Shown here piece by piece: positions 9,022 through 17,513 of a stretch of 64,000 nucleotides of DNA. Each line of letters starts with the position of its first letter. Position 1 is the stretch's first letter. A program made the position numbers and the translations under genes. Below the pieces are notes generated by a model that saw only the letters and a program-made list of their open reading frames with translations, was not told the DNA's origin and did no database searches. Source of the DNA: Actinoplanes lutulentus (GTDB lineage: Bacteria > Actinomycetota > Actinomycetes > Mycobacteriales > Micromonosporaceae); assembly GCF_003259845.1 (NCBI RefSeq), contig NZ_QLMJ01000031.1, forward strand, positions 1-64,000, in the 5' to 3' direction.

Positions 9022-9050
9022 GTTTGCTCCAAACAATGTTTGTGACAAAC
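9022..9050. promoter_or_regulatory. doubled operator-like palindrome GTTTG-N3-CAAAC
   Basis: Two perfect 13-nt inverted repeats, GTTTGCTCCAAAC (9022-9034) and GTTTGTGACAAAC (9038-9050), follow each other with 3 nt between, giving a 16-nt period. They end eight bases before the padC ATG and lie between padC and the divergent aldehyde oxidoreductase operon. The arrangement suggests a repressor binding as two dimers and able to act on both promoters. No regulator gene is adjacent. The site does not match the ATGT-N8-ACAT form known for PadR. Confidence 0.7.
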
Positions 9051-9058
9051 TCGAATCC

Positions 9059-9556
9059 ATGATCAACCAGGACCTCACCGGGATCAGCGGCCACCGCTTC
9101 CTCTACACCTACGCGAACGGCTGGGTGTACGAGATGTACGTCAAGAACCCCGCGACGATCGATTACCGGATCCACACCGGGCACGTCGGCGGCCGCTGGG
9201 TCCGCGATCAGCAGGTCGACCTGGTGCAGCTCGCCGACGACGTCTACAAGATCTCGTGGACCGAGCCGACCGGCACGTCGGTCGTGGTCAACGTGCTGCC
9301 GAACCTGCGCCGCCTGCACGGCACCATCTTCTTCCCGCAGTGGATCAAGCAGGATGGCAGCAAGACCGTCCTTTTCCAGAACGAGCACCTCGACACGATG
9401 CGGGCGTTCCGCGACGAGGGGCCGACGTACCCGATCTACGTGGTCCCGGAGTTCGCCGAGATCCAGCTGTTCGAGCACGTCGGCGAGGACGACGAGTCGA
9501 TCATTTCGACGGCGCCGGCTGACCTGCCGGCGGACTTCCTGCAGCGGCGGAACTGA
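9059..9556 (+). CDS. padC: phenolic acid decarboxylase
   Basis: The 165-residue product is a full-length phenolic acid decarboxylase: YTYANGWVYEMYVKN, TIDYRIHTGHVGGRWVRDQ, KISWTEPTGT and YVVPEFAEI match the family from end to end. The family decarboxylates ferulate, p-coumarate and caffeate to vinyl phenols without a cofactor. The ATG at 9059 has no clear ribosome-binding site. The 3' end overlaps the convergent gene at 9501 by 56 nt. Together with the divergent aldehyde oxidoreductase it suggests handling of lignin-derived phenolics. Confidence 0.95.
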   Translation: MINQDLTGISGHRFLYTYANGWVYEMYVKNPATIDYRIHTGHVGGRWVRDQQVDLVQLADDVYKISWTEPTGTSVVVNVLPNLRRLHGTIFFPQWIKQDGSKTVLFQNEHLDTMRAFRDEGPTYPIYVVPEFAEIQLFEHVGEDDESIISTAPADLPADFLQRRN

Positions 9557-10325
9557 GCTTCTCGGTCAGCTTCTTCACGTCGGCGGCGGAGACGCTGCGC
9601 TTGGTGGTGTCGACGTCGACCGCGGTGCGCAGCCCGGCGACGTCCTTCTTCGCCTCGGTGAGGAGCGTGACGCGTTCGGCGTCGGTGAGCCAGGTCAGGG
9701 TCAGTTCGAGGTTGTCGCCCTCGGTCAGCTTGACGAGGCGCCGGGGCTGCGAGGTGGTGATGAACCAGGTGAGCGTGCCGTCGCTCACCGGGACGGCCTT
9801 CTCATTGTTCACGATCGTCTCCGGCCCGCGCGTCAGCGTACGGCCGACCGGGTCGAGCGTGCCGGCGAGCCGGGCCGGTGTGAGGGTGTTGTCGAAGTCG
9901 CGGTCGAAGAACTCCGGCGGCACGCTGATCCAGCGGTTCCAGTAGGTACGGTCGTCGGACTCGTGACCGTAGAGCTTCCAGAAGACACCCTCGGATTTCG
10001 CGAACGTGCGGTCGCCCAGATCGAGGAACGTGGCGGTGAGCCGGCGGACCGCGATGTGCCCGGACGTGGTGCCGTCCGCGGTGACCCGGGCGTTCAGGAC
10101 GATCTGCTCGCCGTCGTCATCGGTGTACCACCCGGCGTACTGCACGGCCGGCGCGCTGATCAGCGCGCCGGAGGCCTCGCGAAGCTCGGTGGCGGCAAGG
10201 CTCGCCTGGTCGGGCGCGGCGTCCTTGGTGGCGTCGGGCCGGGTCAGCAGCACCGCGGCGCCCGCGCCGGCCAGCAGCGCCACCACGGCGACGCCGATGA
10301 TCGTCTTCGATGTCGAGGCACCCAC
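9501..10325 (-). CDS. membrane-anchored or secreted protein of unknown function
   Basis: The 274-residue protein has an N-terminal hydrophobic segment (GVAVVALLAGAGAAVLL, residues 11-27) without a lipobox, so it is probably anchored in or secreted across the membrane. The remainder is soluble and resembles actinobacterial exported proteins related to lipoprotein folds such as LppX/LprG only in general character. I do not recognise a specific family. The C-terminus is Ala/Pro/Gly rich and overlaps padC by 56 nt in the convergent direction. Confidence 0.75.
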   Translation of the reverse strand: MGASTSKTIIGVAVVALLAGAGAAVLLTRPDATKDAAPDQASLAATELREASGALISAPAVQYAGWYTDDDGEQIVLNARVTADGTTSGHIAVRRLTATFLDLGDRTFAKSEGVFWKLYGHESDDRTYWNRWISVPPEFFDRDFDNTLTPARLAGTLDPVGRTLTRGPETIVNNEKAVPVSDGTLTWFITTSQPRRLVKLTEGDNLELTLTWLTDAERVTLLTEAKKDVAGLRTAVDVDTTKRSVSAADVKKLTEKLSSAAAGSPPAGQPAPSK

Positions 10326-10350
10326 GGTCGATCAATGTATGGGGATCCGA

Positions 10351-10917
10351 TCACGGGGTCCAGAACGGATCGCGGCCGATGAATCCCAGCAGCCTGGTCT
10401 GCGCGTCCGCGTCGTCCGGCACGGCGATCCGGGGGCCGTACTGACCCGAGGACCGCATGATCTCTTCCATCGGCTCCATGCCGCCGACCAGCAGGGCGGC
10501 GAACTCCGGATCGAGGCGATCGTCCTGGCCGGTCGCGCGGGCCAGGTCCCAGGTGTGCATGAACACGTCGGCCGTGTAGAACTGGTCGATCGCCCGGTCC
10601 AGCGGCACGTCGCCGATGTGCGGGTTGGACAGCGTCCGCTGCGGCGTCGCCGGGTCGTCGAGGATGGCCTGCACCCCGGCGACGTGGGTGTGCCAGGCGG
10701 CCGCCGGGTCGTCGTCGGTGCTCGGGCCCGGCGGGATGGTCGCCGCCGAGCCGAGCAGGCCGGGCAGCCACGTGACGAGGTGGCCGACCACGTCACGGGC
10801 GGCCCAGCCGGCGACCGGCGCGGGGGAGTCCCAGTTCTTCACCCCGTCGACGCGGGCGGTGAACTCCGCGGCGATCCGGCGGTGGCGATCGGCAGGTGTC
10901 AGTTCGGAAAGCGGCAT
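10351..10917 (-). CDS. TIGR03086-like / mycothiol-dependent maleylpyruvate isomerase family protein
   Basis: The 188-residue product resembles the TIGR03086 family of the DinB/maleylpyruvate isomerase superfamily, four-helix metal-binding proteins that often use mycothiol in actinobacteria. Visible landmarks are WAARDVVGHLVTWLPGLL and the histidine-containing ADVFMHTWDLARATG. The ATG at 10917 is preferred over an in-frame TTG seven codons upstream. The reaction is unknown. It lies 25 nt before the downstream secreted-protein gene on the same strand. Confidence 0.8.
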   Translation of the reverse strand: MPLSELTPADRHRRIAAEFTARVDGVKNWDSPAPVAGWAARDVVGHLVTWLPGLLGSAATIPPGPSTDDDPAAAWHTHVAGVQAILDDPATPQRTLSNPHIGDVPLDRAIDQFYTADVFMHTWDLARATGQDDRLDPEFAALLVGGMEPMEEIMRSSGQYGPRIAVPDDADAQTRLLGFIGRDPFWTP

Positions 10918-10947
10918 GGCCCCACCGTACGCTTTCAACTGGTCGGT

Positions 10948-12579
10948 TTAAAGACTTTCGTAGACCCGCTTCCCCCGAACGTATGTCTGCGCGACCGTCG
11001 TCGACGCGATCTCGCCGGCCGGCCCATCGAACGGGTCACGGTCGAGCACGACCAGGTCGGCGACGTTGCCGGCGACCAGGCTGCCGCTGTCGTCACGGTG
11101 GTTCACATAAGCGCTCCCGGCCGTGTACGCCGCCAGGGCCGTACCCAGATCGAGGCTCTGCTCGGCCAGGAACGGCCGGTGCGACGACCCGGGATGCGCC
11201 CGGTTCACCGCCACGTGCACGGCCTCCAGGGGATTCGCCGGGCTGACCGGCCAGTCGCTGCCGGCCGCCAGAGTGGCACCGGCGCGCAGCAGATCAGCGA
11301 AGACGTACTGCCGTGCCGCTCGCGAAGCACCGAGGAACGGGATCGTCAGCTCATCCATCTGCGGCTCGTGCGCGGCCCACAGCATCTGCAGGTTCGCGGT
11401 CGCGCCCAGCTGCCGGAACCGGGGCACGTCGGCCGGGTCCATCACCTGCAGATGGGCCAGGTGCGGCCGGGTGTCCGTCCACCCGTTCGCGGCCCGGGCC
11501 GCGGCGACCGCGTTGAGAGCCTCACGGACGGCCCGGTCGCCGAGCGCGTGGAAGTGCACCTGGAAATCCAGGGCGTCGAGCGCGGTGACATATCGGGCCA
11601 GGTCGGCCGGCTCGACGAAGCTGAGCCCGCTGTTCGCGGTGGCGCAGCCGCAGGCGTCCAGGTACGGCTCGTTCATCGCGGCGGTGAAGTTCTCCGCCAC
11701 GCCGTCCTGCATGATCTTCACGGTCGAGCAGGTCAGATTCCCGGTGGTGAACCGGGCGCGCCGCTCGACCAGGCCCGGGATCTGCTCGGCGCCGCGCTCC
11801 CGCTCCCACCAGAGCGCGCCGGTGACCGACGAGACCAGCGTGCCGTCGGTCGCCGCGCTGAGATAGGCGTCCGACGGGTCCGGATAGCCGTGGTTCGAGC
11901 CGAGCATGGCGTCCTGCCAGCCGGTCACCCCGAGCGAGTGCAGCATCGTCTGCGCGCGCAGCAGCCCGGCGACCAGCTCGGCGTGCGTCGCCGCCGGAAG
12001 ATGCTGCCCGACCAGGCCGATCGCACCCTCCTGCAGCGCGCCGACCGGCTCACCCTCGCTGTCCCGGTTGATCACGCCGTCGGCCGGATCGGGCGTGTCC
12101 CGGGTGATGTCGGCGATCTTCAGCGCCAGGCTGTTCACCCAGGCGCCGTGATGGTCACGGTTGGTCAGATAGACGGGCCGGTCCGAAACCACCTGGTCGA
12201 GCAGCTCGGCGGTCGGCACACCACCCGGGAAGCTCTCCATCGACCAGCCGCTGCCGACGATCCACTCCTGGTCCGGGTTCGCCGCGGCGTACTCCCGGAT
12301 CCGCACCAGATAATCCGCCAGCTCGGTGGTCCCGGTCAGATCGCACTGGCCCATCTCCAGGCCACCGAAAACGGCGTGCACATGCGCGTCCTGAAACCCG
12401 GGCAGCAGCAGCCGCCCACCGAGATCCACCACTTCGGTCCGGGGACCCCGCAGGTGGTCCAGGCGGTGCCCCACCTCAAGGATCCTTCCCTTGTGTACGC
12501 CCAGAGCAGTCGCCCGTGATCGCCCGGAATCGACGGTGAGGACCGGTCCTCCGACGAACAGCAGATCGGCATAGGTCAT
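10948..12579 (-). CDS. YtcJ-like metal-dependent amidohydrolase
   Basis: The 543-residue product is an amidohydrolase family 3 enzyme. It has the N-terminal metal site GFQDAHVHAVFGG, a histidine in QVHFHALGDRAV, HLAHLQV and AGSDWPVSPANP, and the C-terminal beta-sandwich ending GNVADLVVLDRDP. The family hydrolyses N-acyl or amide bonds in small molecules; the substrate here is unknown. The ATG at 12579 overlaps the stop of the truncated amino-acid permease by 4 nt, so transporter and hydrolase were one operon before the permease was broken. Confidence 0.9.
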   Translation of the reverse strand: MTYADLLFVGGPVLTVDSGRSRATALGVHKGRILEVGHRLDHLRGPRTEVVDLGGRLLLPGFQDAHVHAVFGGLEMGQCDLTGTTELADYLVRIREYAAANPDQEWIVGSGWSMESFPGGVPTAELLDQVVSDRPVYLTNRDHHGAWVNSLALKIADITRDTPDPADGVINRDSEGEPVGALQEGAIGLVGQHLPAATHAELVAGLLRAQTMLHSLGVTGWQDAMLGSNHGYPDPSDAYLSAATDGTLVSSVTGALWWERERGAEQIPGLVERRARFTTGNLTCSTVKIMQDGVAENFTAAMNEPYLDACGCATANSGLSFVEPADLARYVTALDALDFQVHFHALGDRAVREALNAVAAARAANGWTDTRPHLAHLQVMDPADVPRFRQLGATANLQMLWAAHEPQMDELTIPFLGASRAARQYVFADLLRAGATLAAGSDWPVSPANPLEAVHVAVNRAHPGSSHRPFLAEQSLDLGTALAAYTAGSAYVNHRDDSGSLVAGNVADLVVLDRDPFDGPAGEIASTTVAQTYVRGKRVYESL

Positions 12580-13475
12580 GCGGACGTCCTCTCGAAGTAC
12601 GGTGATCGGCGCCGCCACTTGGCGATCCCGGCAGTGACCAGCCCGAGCGCGACGATGACGGCCGGGATGGCGAGGTTGAACCACCCGTTGTCGGCGGCGA
12701 CCGCGAACGACCCGCCGAGCGTGGCGTAGTAATAGGCGAGATAGACGCCGAGGCCGAGCAGCACGGCCGCGCTGAGCAGCGGCACCACCACGGCGGTCAG
12801 CCCGGCGAGCGGGTCGGTGCGCAGCAGCCCGCGGAACCGGACCGCCGAGGCCAGGGCGGTGAGGCCGTAATAGAACGCGACCAGCGCGCCGATAGTGTTG
12901 ACCGCCGCGAGGATCGCCTCGTTCAGCGTCGGGATCGCGGATTCGAGGCAGGCCACGATGCCGCCGGTGATCGCGATGACGATGGTGGCGGCGGCCGGGG
13001 TGCCGCGCCTGCTCAGCCGCGACCAGATCGGCCCGAGGGTCTTGTCCCGGCTCATCGCCAGGGTGAGCCGTGCCGTCGGGATCACGCCGGCCTGCAGCGA
13101 GGCGACCGCGGAGAACATCAGCGCGATCAGCGGCAGACTGGCCCACGGCTCGCCGACGATCTTGGCGGCGTAATAGCTGAGGCCGACCGCGCCGTTCTCG
13201 GCGAGCTCCTCGGTGGACATCACCCGCTGGAACGCGATCGCGCCGAGCACGAACAGGCCGAGCATGGTGACCAGGGCGATGTATCCGCCGCGGGCGGCGT
13301 CACCCGGGTTCCTGGTCTCCTCGGTGACGCTGAACGCGGCGTCCCAGCCCCAGTAGAAGAAGACCGCGAGCACCAGCCCCTGCGCCAGCGCGGCCGCCGA
13401 GTCGATGGCGAACGGGTTGAGCCAGCTCCACGCGAACGGCTGGTCACCGACGAACAGCCCGGCGCCGCAGCTTTG
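12576..13475 (-). pseudogene. APC-family amino-acid permease, 5' truncated
   Basis: The last 300 or so residues are a good APC-superfamily permease from about transmembrane segment 6 onward (WSWLNPFAIDS, FFYWGWDAAFSVTEETRNP, then several hydrophobic segments to the C-terminus). The first five segments are missing: upstream of about 13475 the open frame continues to 13679 but encodes hydrophilic sequence unrelated to a permease. An intact member would have about 480-500 residues. The protein is unlikely to transport. The coupled amidohydrolase is intact. Confidence 0.8.
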
Positions 13476-13725
13476 CCTGATGCGTTGACCGTTCGCGGAC
13501 CCCGCATGCTGCCCAACTCCCCTCATCCTGGCGGGGCGCACGAACAGGGTGCCCGGGACTTGTCGAGATCGAATGTACGTCGTGAGTGATGAAGGCATGT
13601 GGTCGCGGCGTTCTTTCTGCCCTGTCGATTGATGAAGCCGACGTGCTACCGGAGTTGTCGAGTTAGGCGTAGATCCCACCGGTTACAAGGCAATCGCCGC
13701 GGAGCGCAGCGGAGCAGGCTAGCTC
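13476..13725. other. unassigned segment at the permease breakpoint
   Basis: This is foreign-looking sequence that replaces the 5' half of the permease. It has no convincing open frame on either strand and no visible terminal inverted repeats or target duplications. It may be the scar of a mobile element or of a deletion, but I cannot recognise a transposase in it. Confidence 0.35.
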
Positions 13726-13740
13726 AGTGAACGGCAGCCG

Positions 13741-13761
13741 AACAGCGATGTCAACGCTGTT
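13741..13761. promoter_or_regulatory. inverted repeat AACAGCG-N7-CGCTGTT
   Basis: Perfect 7-nt arms with a 7-nt spacer lie in the interval between the permease remnant and the TetR gene. It has the shape of an operator, but no start codon follows on either strand nearby, so it may be left over from the lost 5' region. Confidence 0.35.
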
Positions 13762-13810
13762 CACAACAACGTTTCACGCGGGGGTGCTTCGTGCGTACCC
13801 AAATGGGGTT

Positions 13811-14479
13811 TTAAAGGTTTTTAAGGCCCCGGGCCTCGGCGGCGTCCAGCAGCATGCCGATCGCCAGCTCGAACTGGTCCTCGTTGTCCACGTCGGCCAG
13901 GTGCTCGGCGACGTTGCGGATGTGCGGGAACTTGTCGGCGGGGACCACCAGGTACTCGCGGCTCCAGGCCAGGCCGTCGCGCTCCATGATCTCGGCGCCG
14001 ACCTGGCGGGACGCCGCCGCGAACGCGGTCCAGGCGAGCACCGTGTCGACGATCGTGCGGTAGACGCTCGCGGCCTCACGACCCCGCAGCCCGGCCTGCT
14101 CCAGAGCGCCGATCACCAGGTCGGCGGCGCGGAACTCGGCCTCGCGGCCCAGCGTCCGGTTGGCGATCAGCAGCGCCACCCGCGGATGCGCCTCATAGGA
14201 CCGGCGGGTGGCACGACACAACGACAACACCCGGGTACGCCAATCCGGCTCGTCGAAGTCGACCTGGTCGAGCGCCTCGTCGAGCAGGTGCGCGCCGGCC
14301 GCGAGCAGCAGATCGTCCTTGTCGCGGAAGTGCCGCAGCACGGCGGTGGGCGCGACGCCGAGCGCCGTGCCCAGGCGGCGGAACGTCAGAGCGTCCGCGC
14401 CCTCCGCCTCGGCGATCTCCAGAGCCACCTTCACGATCTCGGCTTGACTCAGTGATCCCCGTACCCTGCGCTCCGCCAT
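13811..14479 (-). CDS. TetR/AcrR-family regulator
   Basis: The 222-residue product has a TetR DNA-binding domain at residues 8-60 (LTFRRLGTALGVAPTAVLRHFRDKDDLL is the helix-turn-helix region) and a longer C-terminal ligand domain. It lies downstream of the amidase on the same strand with a 24-nt gap. The last codons (GLKNL) are unusually A/T-rich for this genome, and the sequence around the stop can fold as a weak A/T-rich hairpin. The target is unknown. Confidence 0.9.
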   Translation of the reverse strand: MAERRVRGSLSQAEIVKVALEIAEAEGADALTFRRLGTALGVAPTAVLRHFRDKDDLLLAAGAHLLDEALDQVDFDEPDWRTRVLSLCRATRRSYEAHPRVALLIANRTLGREAEFRAADLVIGALEQAGLRGREAASVYRTIVDTVLAWTAFAAASRQVGAEIMERDGLAWSREYLVVPADKFPHIRNVAEHLADVDNEDQFELAIGMLLDAAEARGLKNL

Positions 14480-14503
14480 CCGCTCAGTCTCGCAGCCCGC
14501 GGT

Positions 14504-15892
14504 TCAGCGCAGCAGGGGCGGCAGGGTGCGCTGAAGATCGGCGGTCTGCTGCTCCCAGGCGTGGGCCAGCGCCAGCAGGCCGTGATCGTCGTGGTTGCGG
14601 CCGATGATCTGCAGGCCGATCGGGAGGCCGGTAGTGCTGAACCCAGCCGGCACGGCCAGGACCGGGGCGTTGATCAGGGTGCCGATCGCGGTGACCTCCA
14701 TCCAGCGGTGGTAGCTGGACATCGCGGTGCCGCTGATCGTTTCCGGCCAGTGCACTGTCGCGTCGAACGGCATGGTCTGCGCGGTCGGCAGGACCGCGTA
14801 GTCGTAGGTCTCGAAGAGCTTCAGGAAACCCCGGTACAGGTCGCTGCGTCGTGCGGAGGCTGCCATGACGTCGGTGGCGGTGAGTTTCGCCAGGCCCTGG
14901 AGCTCGAAGATCGCCTCGGGTTTGAGCGGGCCTTTCAGCTCTTTCACCATGCTGCCGGCCAGCCAATGGCGTAACGGCAACCAGGTCGGCCAGAGGGCGT
15001 CGTTGCCGATGCCGGGGAGTTCGTCGAAGGTGTCGACGGTCATCCCCATCGCGGCGAAGTTCCTCAGCGCCGCGGTGGTGACCGTGAGGACTTCGGGTTC
15101 CATCGGCAGGTAGCCGCCGAGGTCGCCGAACCACGCGACCTTGCCGCTTTTCGGCCTTTCCTGCGTTTCATGGAGAGATAGCGGCATCCGGTCGTCGTAA
15201 CCGGCCATCGTGGTCAGCAGCAGGCCCAGGTCGGTGGCGTCGCGGGCGATCGGGCCCTCGACACCACCCTGCGAGAGGAACTGCTCGCCGCCGGCCGCCG
15301 GCACCCGGCCGAACGAGGGCCGCAGCCCGTACACGTTGTTCCAGCCCGGCGGGTTGCGCAGCGAACCCATGAAGTCACTGCCGTCAGCGACCGGCAGCAT
15401 CCGGGTCGCCACCGCGACGGCCGCGCCGCCACTGCTGCCGCCGGCTGATCTGGATTGGTCATAGGCGTTCAGCGTGGTGCCGAAGACATCGTTGTAGGTG
15501 TGCGAGCCGAGCCCGAGCTGCGGCACGTTCGTCTTACCGATGAAGATCGCCCCGGCCGCCCGGATCCGCTCCACGAAGATCTCGTCCGCGGTCGCCGGCG
15601 CTGCGGGCATGATCAGCCCATAGGTGGACTTGAGGCCGGCCACGTCGGCGAGATCCTTCACCGCGTGCGGGAAGCCGTGCATCCAGCCGTGGTCCTGGTT
15701 CCCGGCCCGGTCCTTCGCCGCGGCCTCGGCCAGCAGCTCAGACCGCGGGCGGAGCATGACGATCGCGTTGACGTGCGGATTCACCTCCTCGATGTGATCG
15801 AGATAGGCGGCCATCACCTCGACACAACTGACGGCCCGATCCCGGATCGCAGCCGACAGCTCGGCGGCGGTCCACTGCACGATGCGATCCAC
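14504..15892 (-). CDS. amidase-signature family enzyme
   Basis: The 462-residue product has the amidase signature Ser-cisSer-Lys triad: lysine in HAVKDLAD near residue 77, the glycine/serine-rich SAGGSSGGAAVAVA, and the nucleophile region DFMGSLRNPPGWNN. The family hydrolyses carboxamides in the cytoplasm. It is a stand-alone amidase and not GatA, since gatB and gatC are absent nearby. The downstream TetR gene 24 nt away could be cotranscribed. The substrate is unknown. Confidence 0.9.
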   Translation of the reverse strand: MDRIVQWTAAELSAAIRDRAVSCVEVMAAYLDHIEEVNPHVNAIVMLRPRSELLAEAAAKDRAGNQDHGWMHGFPHAVKDLADVAGLKSTYGLIMPAAPATADEIFVERIRAAGAIFIGKTNVPQLGLGSHTYNDVFGTTLNAYDQSRSAGGSSGGAAVAVATRMLPVADGSDFMGSLRNPPGWNNVYGLRPSFGRVPAAGGEQFLSQGGVEGPIARDATDLGLLLTTMAGYDDRMPLSLHETQERPKSGKVAWFGDLGGYLPMEPEVLTVTTAALRNFAAMGMTVDTFDELPGIGNDALWPTWLPLRHWLAGSMVKELKGPLKPEAIFELQGLAKLTATDVMAASARRSDLYRGFLKLFETYDYAVLPTAQTMPFDATVHWPETISGTAMSSYHRWMEVTAIGTLINAPVLAVPAGFSTTGLPIGLQIIGRNHDDHGLLALAHAWEQQTADLQRTLPPLLR

Positions 15893-15924
15893 GTCGGGCT
15901 CCTCCGCGTCCGTTTCCGGTCAGG

Positions 15925-16665
15925 TTACGGGCCCTTTGTCAGCCACTCGGTGAAGGTGGTGGTGCCTCGGGGGCCTGGGGCCGTGGGGAGCAGGGCTCCG
16001 GTTCGCATGGCCTTGCCGGCGGCGCCCGGCAGCGGGATGCCCAGGACCAGCTTGCGGGGGCCGTGGGCCTTCGACACGCGGCGGGCCATCGCGGACATCT
16101 CCAGGACGTCCGGGCCGGCGATGTCCGGGGCCAGGCCGCGCGCGGGACCCTCGGCGAGGCTTAGCAGCTCGGCCGCCACCTCCGCGGCCGCGACCGGCTG
16201 GGTGCGCATCCGGGGGACCACCGCGAGCGGGCCGCCGAGGTTGGTCAGCTGCTGGCCGGCGAACTCGAAGAACTGGGTCGCGCGCAGCACCGTCGCCGGC
16301 ACGCCGCTGGACAGCGCCAGCTCTTCCTGACGGAGTTTGCCCTGGTAGTAGCCGAAGTCCACCCGGTCGACGCCGACGATCGACAACACCACGTGATGCG
16401 CGACCCCGGCGCGTTTCTCACCCTCATTGAGGGTACGCGTGACCTGCTCGAAGAATCGGACCGAGACGTCCCGCTTCAACGTGACCACGTTTGTCACGTC
16501 GATGACGGCGTCCACGCCGCGCAGCGCGTCGTCCAGGCCCGCGCCGGTGGTCAGGTCGACACCGTTCGAGCGGGAAATGATCACGACGTGGTGACCGGCG
16601 GCGCGCGCCTGCTCCACGACCAGGCGGCCCATCAAGCCGGTTCCTCCGGCGACTGCGAAGCGCAT
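15925..16665 (-). CDS. NmrA-like NAD(P)-binding protein
   Basis: The 246-residue product is an atypical short-chain dehydrogenase of the NmrA/NAD(P)-binding type with the dinucleotide loop AVAGGTGLMGRLV at residues 4-16. The ATG at 16665 was chosen because that loop normally begins a few residues from the N-terminus; the open frame runs 29 codons further without family similarity. It sits just downstream of nothing on its strand and is divergent from the pentapeptide-repeat gene. Its substrate is unknown. Confidence 0.85.
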   Translation of the reverse strand: MRFAVAGGTGLMGRLVVEQARAAGHHVVIISRSNGVDLTTGAGLDDALRGVDAVIDVTNVVTLKRDVSVRFFEQVTRTLNEGEKRAGVAHHVVLSIVGVDRVDFGYYQGKLRQEELALSSGVPATVLRATQFFEFAGQQLTNLGGPLAVVPRMRTQPVAAAEVAAELLSLAEGPARGLAPDIAGPDVLEMSAMARRVSKAHGPRKLVLGIPLPGAAGKAMRTGALLPTAPGPRGTTTFTEWLTKGP

Positions 16666-16739
16666 CTCGTCTGCCCCGATCCTCTCTGGCGTACGGTTTC
16701 GTGGACTGGACTGGTTACGCCCGCCTGATGTGACAGCGG

Positions 16740-17399
16740 GTGATCTACGCAACAGGGGATCTTGTGGAACTCGCCTCGCTGGCGTACGCGAAGTACCTGC
16801 AACCGTTCACCGGCGAGCTGGAGATGGGTGAGGACTACAGCGAAGTCCACCTCGACGGCGTCGAGCTCGACGCGGCGCAGGCCGGCGGGGTCCGGCTCTC
16901 CGAGAGCGCGATGAGCTCGGTCACCCTCGCCGGGGGCAACTTCGATCGGGTACGCCTTGACGACGTCTGGATCTCGCGCTGCCGCTGGATCGGCGGCAGC
17001 TGGGCCGAGACGTCGCTGTTGAACGTGTTCCTGCTGGACAGCGTGCTCGCCGGGGTTCAGGCGTACGGGTCGCAGTGGCGGCGGGTGGTGATCCGGGACT
17101 GCAAGATCGACAGCTTGAATCTGCGCGGGGCGCGGCTGCAGGACGTCGAGTTCCGGGACTGCGACCTGACCGAGGTGGACTTCAGCGATGCCACGCTGAT
17201 CGGGGTGACGTTTCCGGGGTCGGCGATCCGGCGGGCGCGGTTTCACAAGGCGACAGTGAAGAAGCTGGATCTCCGGGGTGCCCGGGAGCTGGACGTGGCG
17301 CTGGGCTGGGACTCGCTGAAAGGCGCGGTCATCGCTGAGCACCAGCTCGCCGAGGCGGCTCCGGCCCTGGCCGCGACGCTCGGCATCGTCGTCCGCTGA
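16740..17399 (+). CDS. pentapeptide-repeat protein
   Basis: The 219-residue product carries degenerate pentapeptide repeats of the A(D/N)LxX type from about residue 35 to 190 (for example NLRGARLQDVEFRDCDLTEVDFSDATL split over two stretches near residues 125-155), which should fold as a right-handed quadrilateral beta-helix. Some members mimic DNA and protect gyrase, but most have no known role. The GTG at 16740 is the start used here; the next candidate is well inside the frame. Confidence 0.8.
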   Translation: MIYATGDLVELASLAYAKYLQPFTGELEMGEDYSEVHLDGVELDAAQAGGVRLSESAMSSVTLAGGNFDRVRLDDVWISRCRWIGGSWAETSLLNVFLLDSVLAGVQAYGSQWRRVVIRDCKIDSLNLRGARLQDVEFRDCDLTEVDFSDATLIGVTFPGSAIRRARFHKATVKKLDLRGARELDVALGWDSLKGAVIAEHQLAEAAPALAATLGIVVR

Positions 17400-17513
17400 G
17401 GTCGGGGCCGTCGGTCGCGTCGGGTGCCCGGAAAGTTCAACGAAGCGGCTCGAATCACAATTATTGCGGTTCGCCGGATGAGATCCAGTTCGTCCGAGTA
17501 GCGTCTCACGGCT

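Noticed and set aside
9038..9050. PadR binding site before padC
   Set aside because: The known PadR form ATGT-N8-ACAT is not present; the symmetry is GTTTG-N3-CAAAC.
10006..12519. 837-residue plus-strand open frame
   Set aside because: It is antisense to the isomerase-like and amidohydrolase genes, which have clear catalytic motifs. The product is histidine/arginine/glycine-rich with no fold.
12576..13679. Full open frame read as an intact 367-residue permease
   Set aside because: The first 65 or so residues are hydrophilic and unrelated, and five membrane segments are missing.
13476..13725. Insertion sequence remnant
   Set aside because: No transposase similarity, terminal repeats or target duplication could be seen, so I list it only as an unassigned segment.
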